DNA of 64,000 bases. Origin: a virus. The stretch is from positions 1-64,000 of IMG/VR virus record IMGVR_UViG_3300037010_001275. One strand, 5' to 3'. Positions 50,160 to 59,295 of this stretch are shown in pieces. The notes under the pieces are model-generated. The model was given only the letters and a program-made list of their open reading frames with translations, did no database searches and had not been told where the DNA came from. Made by a program: the position numbers and the translations under genes. Within the stretch, counting starts at the first letter, position 1. Each line of letters opens with the position of its first letter.

Positions 50160-50172
50160 CCATTATATATCT
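50160..50172 (-). promoter_or_regulatory. AT-rich promoter-like motif
   Basis: Minus-strand reading AGATATATAATGGG, immediately behind the uvsX stop and about 40 bases before the 107-aa and polymerase beta genes. Confidence 0.45.
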
Positions 50173-51395
50173 CAGTCTTCGAACTCTTCGTCCATCGACT
50201 CCTTACCACCGGAAGCTGAGACGTGCTCCTCGTCAGCGTTCTTGGCGTCGATCACTTTGCTGTACTGCTCTGCAACGAACTCCTCAAACTTCTGCGCAAA
50301 CTCCTCATTGGTGCGGTACAATTTAAGGAACTCACGCTGCGTAAAACGAAATTCTTCAGCATTTGGCAGGTAGAAACCTTTCGAACCGCCGCCCTTCAGA
50401 AATCCCTGCTCCTTCAAGAAGTAGACGTTAGTCATCTCGTCGTGGAAGCCACGCTTGAAATGATATACCAACGGCAAGGTCGTGACGTTATAGCCAGAGC
50501 GTGTCTTCAGCAAGCGGCAATTCACAATGCGACCGTAGAAGCCAAAGTCCTTGTCAGCCTTGAACTCCTTACCGGCGGTTAATCTGAACAGGTAGCTTGA
50601 CATGAATACGAACTTGTTGCCACCACTGATATTCTCATCGTCTTCCAGACCCGGCAGCTGCACCTTACGGGGAGCATACGGGTTGATTCGGATCTTGGCA
50701 CCTAAATGACCGACAGCAAGGATCGTGATGTTATATGCCTCGAGGAAGTGCTCAATGGAGGTCAGGAATGCGCCGTTAGACTTAGCAATCTGTGCGGCGA
50801 CCATATTGTTATCGAGGTCCTTGTTCTCTAACAGTTCTTTGGAGCGCATGGTAGACACGGAATCAATGACGATCACGGTCGGCGGGAAGATCTTGATCGG
50901 GTTGCCCTCAAGATCCATCCAATCAACAAGGTCGTTCTTTGACAGAGCACGCTTAGTCTCGACGATGTCGAAAATCATCTTCTTAAGGAACTCGGCTGTC
51001 ATATCTTCGTGGTTGAAAATTGTGAACCGCTCATCGTATTCCTCGTCGGTGATGCCACAAATGTTCTTGATGCGGCTGCGCGGATCGGTGGAGCTGCGCT
51101 CGAAGTCGGCAAGGATGACGTCACCGTTTAAGTCCTTGGTCATCGCGTCAGCAAACTGCAGCATCAGGGTCGTCTTACCGGACTGCGAATGACCAATTGC
51201 CATGTGGATCTTACCCATCGGCAGGCCGATGTTGTAGAAGTTCTCACCGTCCTCGGCGTTGGTAGCCATCGTACCGCCGTTGTAGTCAAGAATCTTAATG
51301 TTGGTCGGCACGAAGACGGTCTCGGAGACGCTACCGACACTCTTCTTGGCGACGGTCTTCTTAGTTTCTTTAATCTTGGCAGAGAGAATACCCAT
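50172..51395 (-). CDS. uvsX: UvsX/RecA-like recombinase
   Basis: 407-aa RecA-fold ATPase. Walker A GHSQSGKTT, Walker B TVIVIDSVS, and downstream RecA-like core elements (NITILAVGHLGAK, a disordered GLEDDENISGGNKF loop that corresponds to a DNA-binding loop). It should form filaments on single-stranded DNA and drive strand exchange for repair and recombination-dependent replication. The N-terminus is Lys/Val-rich and the C-terminus acidic, as in UvsX. Start 51395 follows AGGGAAA; a longer frame upstream overlaps the next gene. It is co-transcribed with DHH and RNase H genes. Confidence 0.88.
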   Translation of the reverse strand: MGILSAKIKETKKTVAKKSVGSVSETVFVPTNIKILDYNGGTMATNAEDGENFYNIGLPMGKIHMAIGHSQSGKTTLMLQFADAMTKDLNGDVILADFERSSTDPRSRIKNICGITDEEYDERFTIFNHEDMTAEFLKKMIFDIVETKRALSKNDLVDWMDLEGNPIKIFPPTVIVIDSVSTMRSKELLENKDLDNNMVAAQIAKSNGAFLTSIEHFLEAYNITILAVGHLGAKIRINPYAPRKVQLPGLEDDENISGGNKFVFMSSYLFRLTAGKEFKADKDFGFYGRIVNCRLLKTRSGYNVTTLPLVYHFKRGFHDEMTNVYFLKEQGFLKGGGSKGFYLPNAEEFRFTQREFLKLYRTNEEFAQKFEEFVAEQYSKVIDAKNADEEHVSASGGKESMDEEFED

Positions 51396-51405
51396 TGCAA
51401 TTTCC

Positions 51406-51846
51406 CTAGATGAAGTCTTTGACGGATATGATGGCAGAATGTGCGCCAATCTCGATGAGCGGGCGTGACCAATTCGGGTCGTTCTTGGTGTCGAACACCT
51501 CAATGAAGATCATGAAATTCTCTGAGCTGGCGATATAGTTGGAGTCAAGAATACCGCTCAAGAATGCTCTGGTGAACTCGAGTGGATCAGACACGAGGTC
51601 AAGTGTTACTTCATGATAGCTAGAGAATGCTTGCATTTTGCCGTCGATGATGCCCTTGAATCGATAGCTGAAGCCGAGGTCAACGCCGTCGCGAAGCATT
51701 GCGACAAAATCATTAGCGTTGGCCTCGACCACTTCAATGATAAGGGCAAAGTTGCGCTTTTTCTGTTGATCACGGATACTTGTCGCATCTACGATAGGGG
51801 TAAGAAGAGCATTGAGATCGTTAGCTTCGGTCTTTGAGTCGGACAT
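51406..51846 (-). CDS. hypothetical protein, 146 aa
   Basis: Unknown alpha/beta protein with an acidic character. Its ATG overlaps the end of the DHH gene by 26 bases, with AAAGGATC as ribosome site. It lies 10 bases before uvsX. A recombination helper role is possible from its position only. Confidence 0.75.
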   Translation of the reverse strand: MSDSKTEANDLNALLTPIVDATSIRDQQKKRNFALIIEVVEANANDFVAMLRDGVDLGFSYRFKGIIDGKMQAFSSYHEVTLDLVSDPLEFTRAFLSGILDSNYIASSENFMIFIEVFDTKNDPNWSRPLIEIGAHSAIISVKDFI

Positions 51847-52858
51847 TTTCAGATCCTTTCAGAATGGTTTCGAACTTCTCTAGCGTGATTCTCCCGCCAG
51901 ACGCGGCGTAGTGACCACCACCGTTGAAGTGACATTTTGCGATTTCAGAGACATCGCAGACTCCGTCAGCCCGAGAACGCAGGCCAACTACAATATCGTT
52001 GTTTTTATTGTCGAATGCCCAAATTAACGCAAAATCGAATTTCTCTACAAGGCGATTCCCCAGCTCAGAGGTAAACATCGCATTCGCGTTAAAGACTACC
52101 CCCTTGAACTGCTCAAAGCCGGGAAGCTGTAGCCGTTTAAGTGGCATCGACGAGAGTTGATCGATGTACTGATTGAAAAGCCGGAGTTGGGCGCGACCTT
52201 CCGCGAGGAAGTCGCAGTATCCGGGAAGGCTCCTGGTTTTCCTAAAAAGTTCGTCATAAACATCCAACTTCATCGGGTATGACATCAGGTTCATCATGAA
52301 GGCCCGAGTGTTCTCGTCGTGGAACTTCCAAAGATCACGATCCTCAACATGCTTCACTAGCTTCGGAGGCCGAGTCTTGTAGAAGTAATCCCAAGCGAGG
52401 CCGGCACCGGACATGTCATTGTTCAAGCGGATATCGAGTTTGTCAAGCAGCATCTCGAACTCGAGAGTCTCATCTATGCTCATGCTGTACTCGCTTTGGC
52501 AGCGGGCGATGAACTCGTCGTATCTAATGCGGTTTGCGCAGAAAGCGTCGACCGCCTCAAGCTTCTCCATCGCCGACTTGTGATGATCGAGCATCACAGC
52601 GGAGTTGGCAGCGGCAAGAACGCTCATCAGACCCTTCTTAGGCTCCAGTGAGAAGTCTACGATGTAAACTGCTCGCTCACGCAAACCGTCGAGGAACTCA
52701 GCTTCCTGCGAGTAATCGACGTTGTAGCGCATCGGGGTGATCGTCGTATTGTCATACCCGAGAAAGCGGGATGCAATCCAAGCAGCCGTGAAACCATCGT
52801 GGCAGGGCGAATGGTACAGCACAACATTGTCTTTGTTTTCAGCCTTTTTCTCAGCCAT
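51821..52858 (-). CDS. DHH-family phosphoesterase
   Basis: 345-aa DHH/DHHA1 protein. Motifs: YHSPCHDGFTAAW (motif I, residues 15-27), VDFSLE (motif II), LDHHKSA (the DHH motif), VEDRDLW, and the DHHA1 end GGGHYAASGG. Related to oligoribonuclease/NrnA-type and RecJ-type enzymes that cut phosphodiester bonds with Mn2+. The gene is longer than RecJ's core only in its DHHA1 linker. It lies between RNase H and uvsX, consistent with nucleic acid recycling or repair. CGGAGAT precedes the start. Confidence 0.88.
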   Translation of the reverse strand: MAEKKAENKDNVVLYHSPCHDGFTAAWIASRFLGYDNTTITPMRYNVDYSQEAEFLDGLRERAVYIVDFSLEPKKGLMSVLAAANSAVMLDHHKSAMEKLEAVDAFCANRIRYDEFIARCQSEYSMSIDETLEFEMLLDKLDIRLNNDMSGAGLAWDYFYKTRPPKLVKHVEDRDLWKFHDENTRAFMMNLMSYPMKLDVYDELFRKTRSLPGYCDFLAEGRAQLRLFNQYIDQLSSMPLKRLQLPGFEQFKGVVFNANAMFTSELGNRLVEKFDFALIWAFDNKNNDIVVGLRSRADGVCDVSEIAKCHFNGGGHYAASGGRITLEKFETILKGSENVRLKDRS

Positions 52859-52887
52859 TTACATCTCCGTATTTGTTAGAAGATCAT

Positions 52888-52922
52888 AGGAGCCTTCGCC
52901 GCGAAAATTGGCGAAGGCTCCT
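52888..52922. terminator. hairpin between RNase H and DHH genes
   Basis: Thirteen-base perfect stem (52888-52900 with 52910-52922). There is no strong U tract on the minus strand, so it may attenuate rather than terminate, or protect mRNA. Confidence 0.55.
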
Positions 52923-52928
52923 TCAGAA

Positions 52929-53423
52929 TTACGCCGTAAAGGCGAGGTCGTGTACGGCCTTGTCAATCCGGTTATTGTACTCGGACTCAGCGTGGGCCTT
53001 GACGTGGATGTATCGGACTTCCGTCAGGTCATCTTCGACGGAGAGGATCTCCTTAAAGAGGTCTTGGTTGACAACAGGTTGCCCGTTTGTGGCAATCCAT
53101 ATATCACTACCGAAAGCTTTACGCCTCCACTTCGGGATATAAATATTCATCGAATCGACAACCATCTTGCTGTCGGAGTAAACGTCAACGATAACAATCT
53201 CGTTGCTGTCGGCATGGGCGGTTGCCGAACGCAGACCATCGAGGACCGCCTTGATTTCAAGGACGGAGATCGTGGAGCTATCTTCACGGATCGTCTTCTC
53301 TTCGATGATAACATCCTCATCACCATTCTTACAGATCAAAATCCAGCCGTAAGCGCCACGGCCCGTCTTGGTGTCGATGCTACCGTCGGTATATAGCTTG
53401 AAACGGGCCTTACTCTTTTTCAT
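52929..53423 (-). CDS. rnhA: ribonuclease HI
   Basis: 164 aa, the size of RNase HI. Active-site residues follow the family order: Asp in LYTDGSID (D13), Glu in VLEIKAVLDGL, Asp in VYSDSKMVV, and the late VKAHAESEYNNRIDKA with His and Asp. It degrades RNA in RNA-DNA hybrids such as primers. Its ribosome site is weak (TTGGAAAAA). It lies among replication genes (primase upstream, uvsX downstream). Confidence 0.93.
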   Translation of the reverse strand: MKKSKARFKLYTDGSIDTKTGRGAYGWILICKNGDEDVIIEEKTIREDSSTISVLEIKAVLDGLRSATAHADSNEIVIVDVYSDSKMVVDSMNIYIPKWRRKAFGSDIWIATNGQPVVNQDLFKEILSVEDDLTEVRYIHVKAHAESEYNNRIDKAVHDLAFTA

Positions 53424-53452
53424 TTAACGATTTTTCCAATTTGGTTAATCAG

Positions 53453-53890
53453 TCAAGTGGAGGCTTCGTTGGCAGCTTCCGGAGCGATAATAACCTCAGC
53501 TTGCTGCTGACCGGCGAAGGGGTTAGTGGACATACGGTCAAGGCATTGCGGGATCGTCATGACTTGAGTGTCCCACTGCTTATCAAGGGTTTCGCGCATC
53601 TTGGCATACCAGTCTTCGAGGCGTATCATAGCAAATGGGTAATGGCCCTGTTCAATCACAGTGGAGGGGTGGACGAACGCTTCAAGTTGAGATCCCTTGA
53701 TCCAATCGGCCTTGCCGGTTTTGGCGTCGACCAGCGACTCGTTCTCGACAATGGCAATGAGGGCTTCCTCGGTGTCGGCGCGGAGCACCGGAACGACGCA
53801 CTCAACGTCCGTCTTGAGCTGAAGGGCGAGAACGTACTGCTCGCTCTTGCGGGTGATTTCGGTACCGTTATTGTCGGTGAATTGGGGCAT
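53453..53890 (-). CDS. hypothetical protein, 145 aa
   Basis: Unknown, between the primase and RNase H genes. AAAGGAAAG precedes the start. Sequence has a beta-rich first half and a Gln/Ala-rich end. A role in replication is suggested only by its neighbours. Confidence 0.72.
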   Translation of the reverse strand: MPQFTDNNGTEITRKSEQYVLALQLKTDVECVVPVLRADTEEALIAIVENESLVDAKTGKADWIKGSQLEAFVHPSTVIEQGHYPFAMIRLEDWYAKMRETLDKQWDTQVMTIPQCLDRMSTNPFAGQQQAEVIIAPEAANEAST

Positions 53891-53906
53891 GTGCTTTCCT
53901 TTCGAT

Positions 53907-54929
53907 TTACTTGAGTTTGAATGTCTTCGGAAGGATCAGTTCTTTCCTGACTCCGAAATCCTTCTGACCCTCGTATCGGTTGTAGACCACTCGGATCCTA
54001 TTATACCGCCACTCGGGGAGAATGAACTTATAATCATCGAGGTTGATATCATTGTCGCTATATAGCGACAAGTTGATGTTGAGGAAGCCCATCTTCATGA
54101 GCATGAGCGGGAACAGGTTGAAGCCCTTCCCATTGATCGCGCAAAATACCCGGTTTCGCAATCTCTCTCCATTGAAGAAGTTGCGGTGGATGGAGAGCAC
54201 GTCGAAGAAGCCCTCCGTCATCACAACCTCGATCTCTGGGGCCATCAGGTCCAGCTCTGACCTAATCGTGAAGACCTTACTCCCCTCTCCGTAGGGGTTG
54301 AGGTTTATGGTCTTGAATCGCTTCTTGAAATCGCCAGCGATGAAGCGAAAGCTGGCATGGGAGCTGTCCCGCGATAGCCAACCGAGACCGAACTTATCGA
54401 CCAGCCAGCAGTCCTTTGAGAACTTGTCGTCGTCCAGCATATGGTCAAGCTTATTCAGAATTAGAAAGTCCTCCAGCGAACCAATGACGCGGTACCGCAG
54501 TAGGTCCTCCTTACGGAGGGTGAACCCGAGCCGGTCCTCCATATACTCGAGTTTCTCCTTGAAGCGGCCCTTCAAGTCGTACTTTGGGAACTTCGGATTC
54601 CGGACCTTCAGATAAGCAAGGCTAGAGCTGTGTATCGTCGTGTTGCGCTTGAACTTCTTGATCTCCCGGTGGAACTCCATCGAAAGCTCGTCGTCGTGGA
54701 CGCCGATGTCCTCAAGCACGTTGTCGCCCACAATCCCCGATGCCTCGCACCGCTGACAGAAGAACTTGAAGGGTGGGTCACATGAAATATAGAGGTGCGC
54801 GTGCGATCTGTCTTTCGATGAATCGCCGCAGTAAGGACAACGACAACTCATCTCTGTATTGTTGCTGTTCAAGTACGCTACACGGCCCTCCGCTCGGAGG
54901 GCCTTGTAGAGGTCGTCTACAAGAGACAT
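53907..54929 (-). CDS. DNA primase (DnaG-type)
   Basis: 340 aa. N-terminal zinc ribbon with CRCPYCGD and FFCQRC (four to five Cys, residues about 29-60). A TOPRIM-like region contains VVMTEGFFDVLSIH and, about 50 residues later, LYSDNDIN, the acidic residues that bind Mg2+. Length and layout match T4 gp61-type phage primases. It makes RNA primers for lagging-strand synthesis, presumably with a helicase outside the window. AAAGGAGG lies six bases before ATG. Confidence 0.87.
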   Translation of the reverse strand: MSLVDDLYKALRAEGRVAYLNSNNTEMSCRCPYCGDSSKDRSHAHLYISCDPPFKFFCQRCEASGIVGDNVLEDIGVHDDELSMEFHREIKKFKRNTTIHSSSLAYLKVRNPKFPKYDLKGRFKEKLEYMEDRLGFTLRKEDLLRYRVIGSLEDFLILNKLDHMLDDDKFSKDCWLVDKFGLGWLSRDSSHASFRFIAGDFKKRFKTINLNPYGEGSKVFTIRSELDLMAPEIEVVMTEGFFDVLSIHRNFFNGERLRNRVFCAINGKGFNLFPLMLMKMGFLNINLSLYSDNDINLDDYKFILPEWRYNRIRVVYNRYEGQKDFGVRKELILPKTFKLK

Positions 54930-54949
54930 TGGCCCTCCTTTCTCTCAGA

Positions 54950-56440
54950 TTAGTAACGCTCCAAGAAAGATAATATATCCTGGATAATCGTTCTCTGGTT
55001 GGCCTCAGTATCAACGTGCGGCTGTAAGTCCTCCTCGTTCTCGTCAAACGGATTGACACAGGTGAAGTCGGTATTCATGATGTCACCGATAAAGCTGACG
55101 AGCATCTTGTTTTCCGCGAGCTTAGCCTTCACGAGTGGGAAACGGCTCAGCAGGTTGCGGTATGACCGCGACTGTATGACTTCGCCGACCAGCTTGCCCC
55201 GTTTGAAGTTCTTCTGGTTCTCCTTCGGGGCGACATCAGCTGAGATCATGCCTGCGAGGCACTTAAACCCTTTGTCCAGCAGGAACCTCCGTGTGATCAT
55301 CAGGAGCCAGATATACTCCTCCCGGTTGCACAGCTGAATGTTCAACTTGTCCTTACTGTTGACATAGTAGTTGATGATCTTCATCTGCACCATGTTGGGA
55401 GAGATGACCTCCATAAAGTGATCGTGCTCCTCTTCGGAAAAGTAGATCTTGTAACGGTCGATGAAGCTCCGGATTGCTTCCTTCTCGATGATGTAATTCA
55501 TCTCATTAGCGCTGACCAGCCGCATCTCCATCCGCGTGAACGGGTTCACGCTGTTCTCGGTTCCCTCGGTACGAATCTGCGAGATCGGCTTAAAGGTGAT
55601 CTTGATGTTCTGGATAAAAGTGTAGTTGATTTGGCCTTTGATCACGACATGTAGAAAGGACACCACCGACCTGTTGACATCGAGCTTCGGGATCGTGTCA
55701 CGAACGATCTTGCGGAACAGGTCGAGTGCGAGGATCGGTGCGGAGACCGTGATGTTTTTAAGGTACTCCCAAATCACCTTGTCGCTGTATAGTGTGTTCT
55801 CGACGTTGCTGGTAATGAACCGCTGAATCTTACCTGGCAGGTCGACATCATCGCCGTTCTCATCGATGCTGAAGACCTTGAAGATCTCGGTGAAGACCCT
55901 GATTGTGAGGTCCTGCTCCTTTTTCATATCCATCCGCTCCATGTAGAGACAGATGAGCGGAACGACGAGACGACACATGTACGATACACAGATCAGCAAC
56001 TTGGCGTAAGAGTCCTTGAATTGGAGTTCCTCTTCACCACGCTGTGTCTCGATTGAGATCGTGTACTGGCTGTCTACGTAGTCCCGAATGAAGTGCTGTA
56101 GGGTTTCATTGGTAATGATCTCATTCGTGATAATACCAATGAGTTTCTGCTCACTCGCATCACGGTTGTCGATGTTACCTTCTTCACCCTCCTGATCGCA
56201 GATATGCTCAATGCCCTCGATCAGAAGGCGGGAGTGGAGGTAGCTCTCGATGAAGTCCGGGTACTCTCGAAAGACGTGCTTGAGGTCCTCGACGATGCGC
56301 TCCATAATGCTCTGGTAGACGCGTTTCTTATACAGCGGGAAGAAGTTGTGGGTCATGTCATCGTCCATGTCGAAGAGATCATGGAACCGAATATTGAACC
56401 CCTTCTGTTCAATTTCAAAAAGTTTGTTGACGTGTGCCAT
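54950..56440 (-). CDS. hypothetical protein, 496 aa
   Basis: Not recognised. Almost wholly helical and acidic, with many Ile/Phe-rich stretches and no signal peptide. AAGGGGAG precedes the start, and the stop lies 20 bases before the primase gene, so it is co-transcribed with it. Its size and position in a replication cluster would fit a phage-specific replication or transcription factor; sequence motifs do not decide. Confidence 0.75.
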   Translation of the reverse strand: MAHVNKLFEIEQKGFNIRFHDLFDMDDDMTHNFFPLYKKRVYQSIMERIVEDLKHVFREYPDFIESYLHSRLLIEGIEHICDQEGEEGNIDNRDASEQKLIGIITNEIITNETLQHFIRDYVDSQYTISIETQRGEEELQFKDSYAKLLICVSYMCRLVVPLICLYMERMDMKKEQDLTIRVFTEIFKVFSIDENGDDVDLPGKIQRFITSNVENTLYSDKVIWEYLKNITVSAPILALDLFRKIVRDTIPKLDVNRSVVSFLHVVIKGQINYTFIQNIKITFKPISQIRTEGTENSVNPFTRMEMRLVSANEMNYIIEKEAIRSFIDRYKIYFSEEEHDHFMEVISPNMVQMKIINYYVNSKDKLNIQLCNREEYIWLLMITRRFLLDKGFKCLAGMISADVAPKENQKNFKRGKLVGEVIQSRSYRNLLSRFPLVKAKLAENKMLVSFIGDIMNTDFTCVNPFDENEEDLQPHVDTEANQRTIIQDILSFLERY

Positions 56441-56454
56441 TTACTCCCCTTCTG

Positions 56455-57186
56455 TCAATGTTTCTTGGAAGACGATGGCTTCGCCATCGTCGCCGCTCTG
56501 CGGGTTTGCTTTTGCTTGGCTAACTCTCCAGCCCTGGCTGCTTTCGCCGCTTTCTTTTCCTGCTCTTTCTTCTTGGACTGCAGGGACTTCTTGATGGCAT
56601 AGTCGCGTTCAATGTCTTCGAATTCGTGGATCTCTTTTTTGATTGAGACCTTATTCGAGACGTGCAGAATCGGGCCATAGTTCTCGCGCAGGAATAGACG
56701 GTGTTCTTGAATGTAGTAGATCGCGTAAACGATTGACTTCTCGTAGTTTACTGTCTCGTCCGGGTTACGCCGTTTCGGAGGTTCTGACAAGACCTCTTTT
56801 GGGAGCAACGACCTCAAATAGTCGATCAGGAGGCCGCGCTGGTTCATCACGTAGGCATACGTGTACACAAAAGCGAAGTTGTTGCTAAAGACCTTGATGT
56901 TTTTAGTGAGCATGGATGTTTCCATGCCCCCGACGTCCATAAATTCAATGCAGACGTCATAGCGTACTCCCTCCACACTCTCAGAGGGAATGCGGATGTG
57001 CAGCACCACCGAGTCGGAAACGCGGTATGCCGAAGTTTTGAAGTGGTGGTTCGCCTTCAGCAGCGCCCTGTACTTCGCGAACAGGGTGTCGAGGATGGCC
57101 TTCCTTTGTGGGGTAGAAGCCGCGCCGGCCCCAACCGGGTTCTTGAGATACGACTGAATGGTATACTGATAGCTAGTCTCGTTCAT
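56455..57186 (-). CDS. hypothetical protein with basic coiled-coil tail, 243 aa
   Basis: Unknown. N-terminal 180 residues look globular and contain YRVSDSVVLHIRI and VRYDVCIEFMDVGG. The last 50 residues are Lys/Ala-rich and helical (KKEQEKKAAKAARAGELAKQ), ending in a Ser/Lys tail, suitable for nucleic acid contact. GAGAGA lies upstream of ATG. Followed by the 496-aa gene after 14 bases. Confidence 0.72.
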   Translation of the reverse strand: MNETSYQYTIQSYLKNPVGAGAASTPQRKAILDTLFAKYRALLKANHHFKTSAYRVSDSVVLHIRIPSESVEGVRYDVCIEFMDVGGMETSMLTKNIKVFSNNFAFVYTYAYVMNQRGLLIDYLRSLLPKEVLSEPPKRRNPDETVNYEKSIVYAIYYIQEHRLFLRENYGPILHVSNKVSIKKEIHEFEDIERDYAIKKSLQSKKKEQEKKAAKAARAGELAKQKQTRRAATMAKPSSSKKH

Positions 57187-57251
57187 ATTGCGTGTCTCTC
57201 GATGCGTGAGCTCGCCATTTTATCACGTCCCTCTCCTTTTTGCAAATGAAA

Positions 57252-57290
57252 AAGAGTAGACGACTCCTGTGATTGGAGAAGTCTACTCTT
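57252..57290 (-). terminator. terminator behind the GroEL-like gene
   Basis: Ten-base stem (57252-57261 with 57281-57290), extended by an inner ACTCC/GGAG pairing; the minus strand continues TTTCATTTGC. Confidence 0.75.
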
Positions 57291-57300
57291 TTATCATATA

Positions 57301-58998
57301 TCAACAGCTTACGAATTGGTTGATGCTGATCAGCATACCCATGATGGACACTGACGCCTTGAGGATCTGGATATCGGTGTCGATTGGAGCGAGCACGGTA
57401 GTCTCATCAAGGTTTTCGAATGCTCCGGTTATCACGTTGAAGATCCGATCAGTCTCCTCGATGATTTCGTCACGCATCTTCTCTCCGCGCCAGTCGTATT
57501 CAGGCGACTTAGTCATGATGCAGAAGTAGGTGTCGAAGTAGACGCGACGAAGCTGGAGGAAGATTGTTTTCACGAACTCCTTGCTGAACTGATTGAAGAC
57601 GTAGTCTCCTTCCCAAATGGTATCGAAGCGGTTGCAGAGACGAGTCATCGCGAAGTACAGGTTGACATTACCGCCAAATCCGTAGCCCTTTGCAAGGGCT
57701 GACTTACAGGCCAGCACAGCGTCTTCGACGAGGAAGCGGCGTGCCTTCTTCTCTTCCTCGGTAATGCCACCGACAAGGATCTTCACGGAGACGCCAGATA
57801 GCTTCGAGAGGCGCAGGCGGATTGCGCCGCGCTTCGAAGGCAGGTTGTTCGGCGTCTCATCATACTCCTTCTCAAGCTGCTGAACACGCTCATTGTAGAA
57901 GTCAGTGCCGCGAACCATGCCATCGCCGGACATAAACACGGTCTTTGTACCAAAAAACTCGACCGACTTGCAGGCTCCGAGCTGCTCTGGCTTGAAGGTA
58001 TTCGGGTCACGGATGATGTCAGAGTCAAGGTAGATCGCCGCGTCAAGAAACTCGTCGTGGTAAGCTTCAAGTGACATATCACCGGCGCGGATTAGAAGGA
58101 TCTTGTTGTTACCCTTTAGGAAATCAGACAAACACTCATTGACGGTGTCCTCGTGGGTCTGCTCCACGATTGCCACAATAGCGCGGTCCGGGTTGGCCTT
58201 CTGGATCTCCTTCAGGTTTTCATAGTGCGGCGGGAAGAACTCGTAGCTCATGTATACAAGCGGCTCCTTCACTGCCAGCGTCGAACGACCGACCTGATTG
58301 AAGTACAGGTTGTGGATCGGACCGCGATCGAAGGTGAATCCGTAGCGGATGCTGTGGGTCAGCGGGACGCTGGAGTCGCGGGGATCCTCCTCGATCCTGA
58401 CGTCGGAGAGGAAGTTGAGCTTCTGAAAGATGCCAGCAATGTAATCGCCGATCTTCAAGTCGTTGTTGTTGGAGATGCTGGCGATCGACGTCAGCACACG
58501 CTGCTTGTTGTTGCCGTCGATTTTACGGGCATTGCTCTCAAGATCATCGACAAGATAACCAACGATCCGCTCAAGGATATCAACCAGCTGCTTACGGCTG
58601 CACATGCCTGAGTTACGGAGCGGAGCAAGGTACTCGTACATGAACGATGCTGAAAGCACGGCGCTCGTGGAGCCATCGCCGACGGTTTTGACGAGATTAT
58701 ACGAAACCCGCTTGATCAAGTCATGCAGCGCTTTGTCCTGCGAGTTAGTGAAGCGCAGGTTCTCGAGAATGGTGTAACCGTCCTTTGTGACGGTCGGGGT
58801 TGAGCCGAGTCGCTCGATTAGCGTGTTGGATCCGAGCGGACCATAGCTCTTGGCGAGGACGCCGCAAAGCGCTGCAAGGAACTTGACGGTGTCATTGTAG
58901 AATTGCTGGTCGTCCTTGACAATCCCCTCGAAACGGCTAAGCTCCTCCGTCATTACGATCTCATCGGCTTTTTTCTTTTTGAAAAGATTCTTCAACAT
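57301..58998 (-). CDS. GroEL-like chaperonin
   Basis: 565-aa group I chaperonin relative (GroEL is 548). Equatorial motifs: SYGPLGSNTLIERLG, TPTVTKDGYTIL (ATP-site Asp of KDG) and VGDGSTSAVL (matching GDGTTTAT). The late string LSKLSGVSVKILVGG-TEEEKKAR...VEDAVLACKSALAKGYGFGG keeps the hydrolysis Asp of RVDDALHATRAAVEEG. No GroES-like gene is present in the window. Phage EL encodes a distant GroEL that works without a co-chaperonin; this protein may be similar. It probably folds phage proteins, including nearby baseplate subunits. AGGATCC precedes the start. Confidence 0.9.
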   Translation of the reverse strand: MLKNLFKKKKADEIVMTEELSRFEGIVKDDQQFYNDTVKFLAALCGVLAKSYGPLGSNTLIERLGSTPTVTKDGYTILENLRFTNSQDKALHDLIKRVSYNLVKTVGDGSTSAVLSASFMYEYLAPLRNSGMCSRKQLVDILERIVGYLVDDLESNARKIDGNNKQRVLTSIASISNNNDLKIGDYIAGIFQKLNFLSDVRIEEDPRDSSVPLTHSIRYGFTFDRGPIHNLYFNQVGRSTLAVKEPLVYMSYEFFPPHYENLKEIQKANPDRAIVAIVEQTHEDTVNECLSDFLKGNNKILLIRAGDMSLEAYHDEFLDAAIYLDSDIIRDPNTFKPEQLGACKSVEFFGTKTVFMSGDGMVRGTDFYNERVQQLEKEYDETPNNLPSKRGAIRLRLSKLSGVSVKILVGGITEEEKKARRFLVEDAVLACKSALAKGYGFGGNVNLYFAMTRLCNRFDTIWEGDYVFNQFSKEFVKTIFLQLRRVYFDTYFCIMTKSPEYDWRGEKMRDEIIEETDRIFNVITGAFENLDETTVLAPIDTDIQILKASVSIMGMLISINQFVSC

Positions 58999-59022
58999 TG
59001 TGCGGATCCTATATCCTTTTCC

Positions 59023-59295
59023 CTATTTCTTTTTCTGAGCGGTAGCGGCCTGCGACTTGATTCGCTCCATCTCCCGCTCCTCGATTTTCCTCTTGTCTTC
59101 GAGAAACTTCGCCCGACCATTGTACAGGTCAGTTAGCAAGGGAAGCTCGATCGTCATAACGTCTTCAAGGGTTAGCTGGCCTTTGAAGATGTCCAGTGTC
59201 GCTGCGATCTGGTACATAACCTGATCGAGCGACCGTTGGACTACGTTACCGGGGCGAATCTCGATGAGCTTAATCAGGCCCTTACCATACTTAGA
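59023..59295 (-). CDS. -1 frame extension of the gp26-like protein, 90 codons
   Basis: Open -1 frame overlapping the end of the gp26-like gene. It has no start codon with a ribosome site before the ATG at 59217, yet it reads like protein well before it (SKYGKGLIKLIEIRPGNVVQ). The -1 frame is closed upstream by TGA at 59307-59305, so a shift must occur between 59304 and 59295, at CCCTTTTT. The product would add 90 residues with a charged helical tail (KRKIEEREMERIKSQ). An alternative is a separate 64-aa gene starting at 59217. Confidence 0.6.
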   Translation of the reverse strand, partial: SKYGKGLIKLIEIRPGNVVQRSLDQVMYQIAATLDIFKGQLTLEDVMTIELPLLTDLYNGRAKFLEDKRKIEEREMERIKSQAATAQKKK

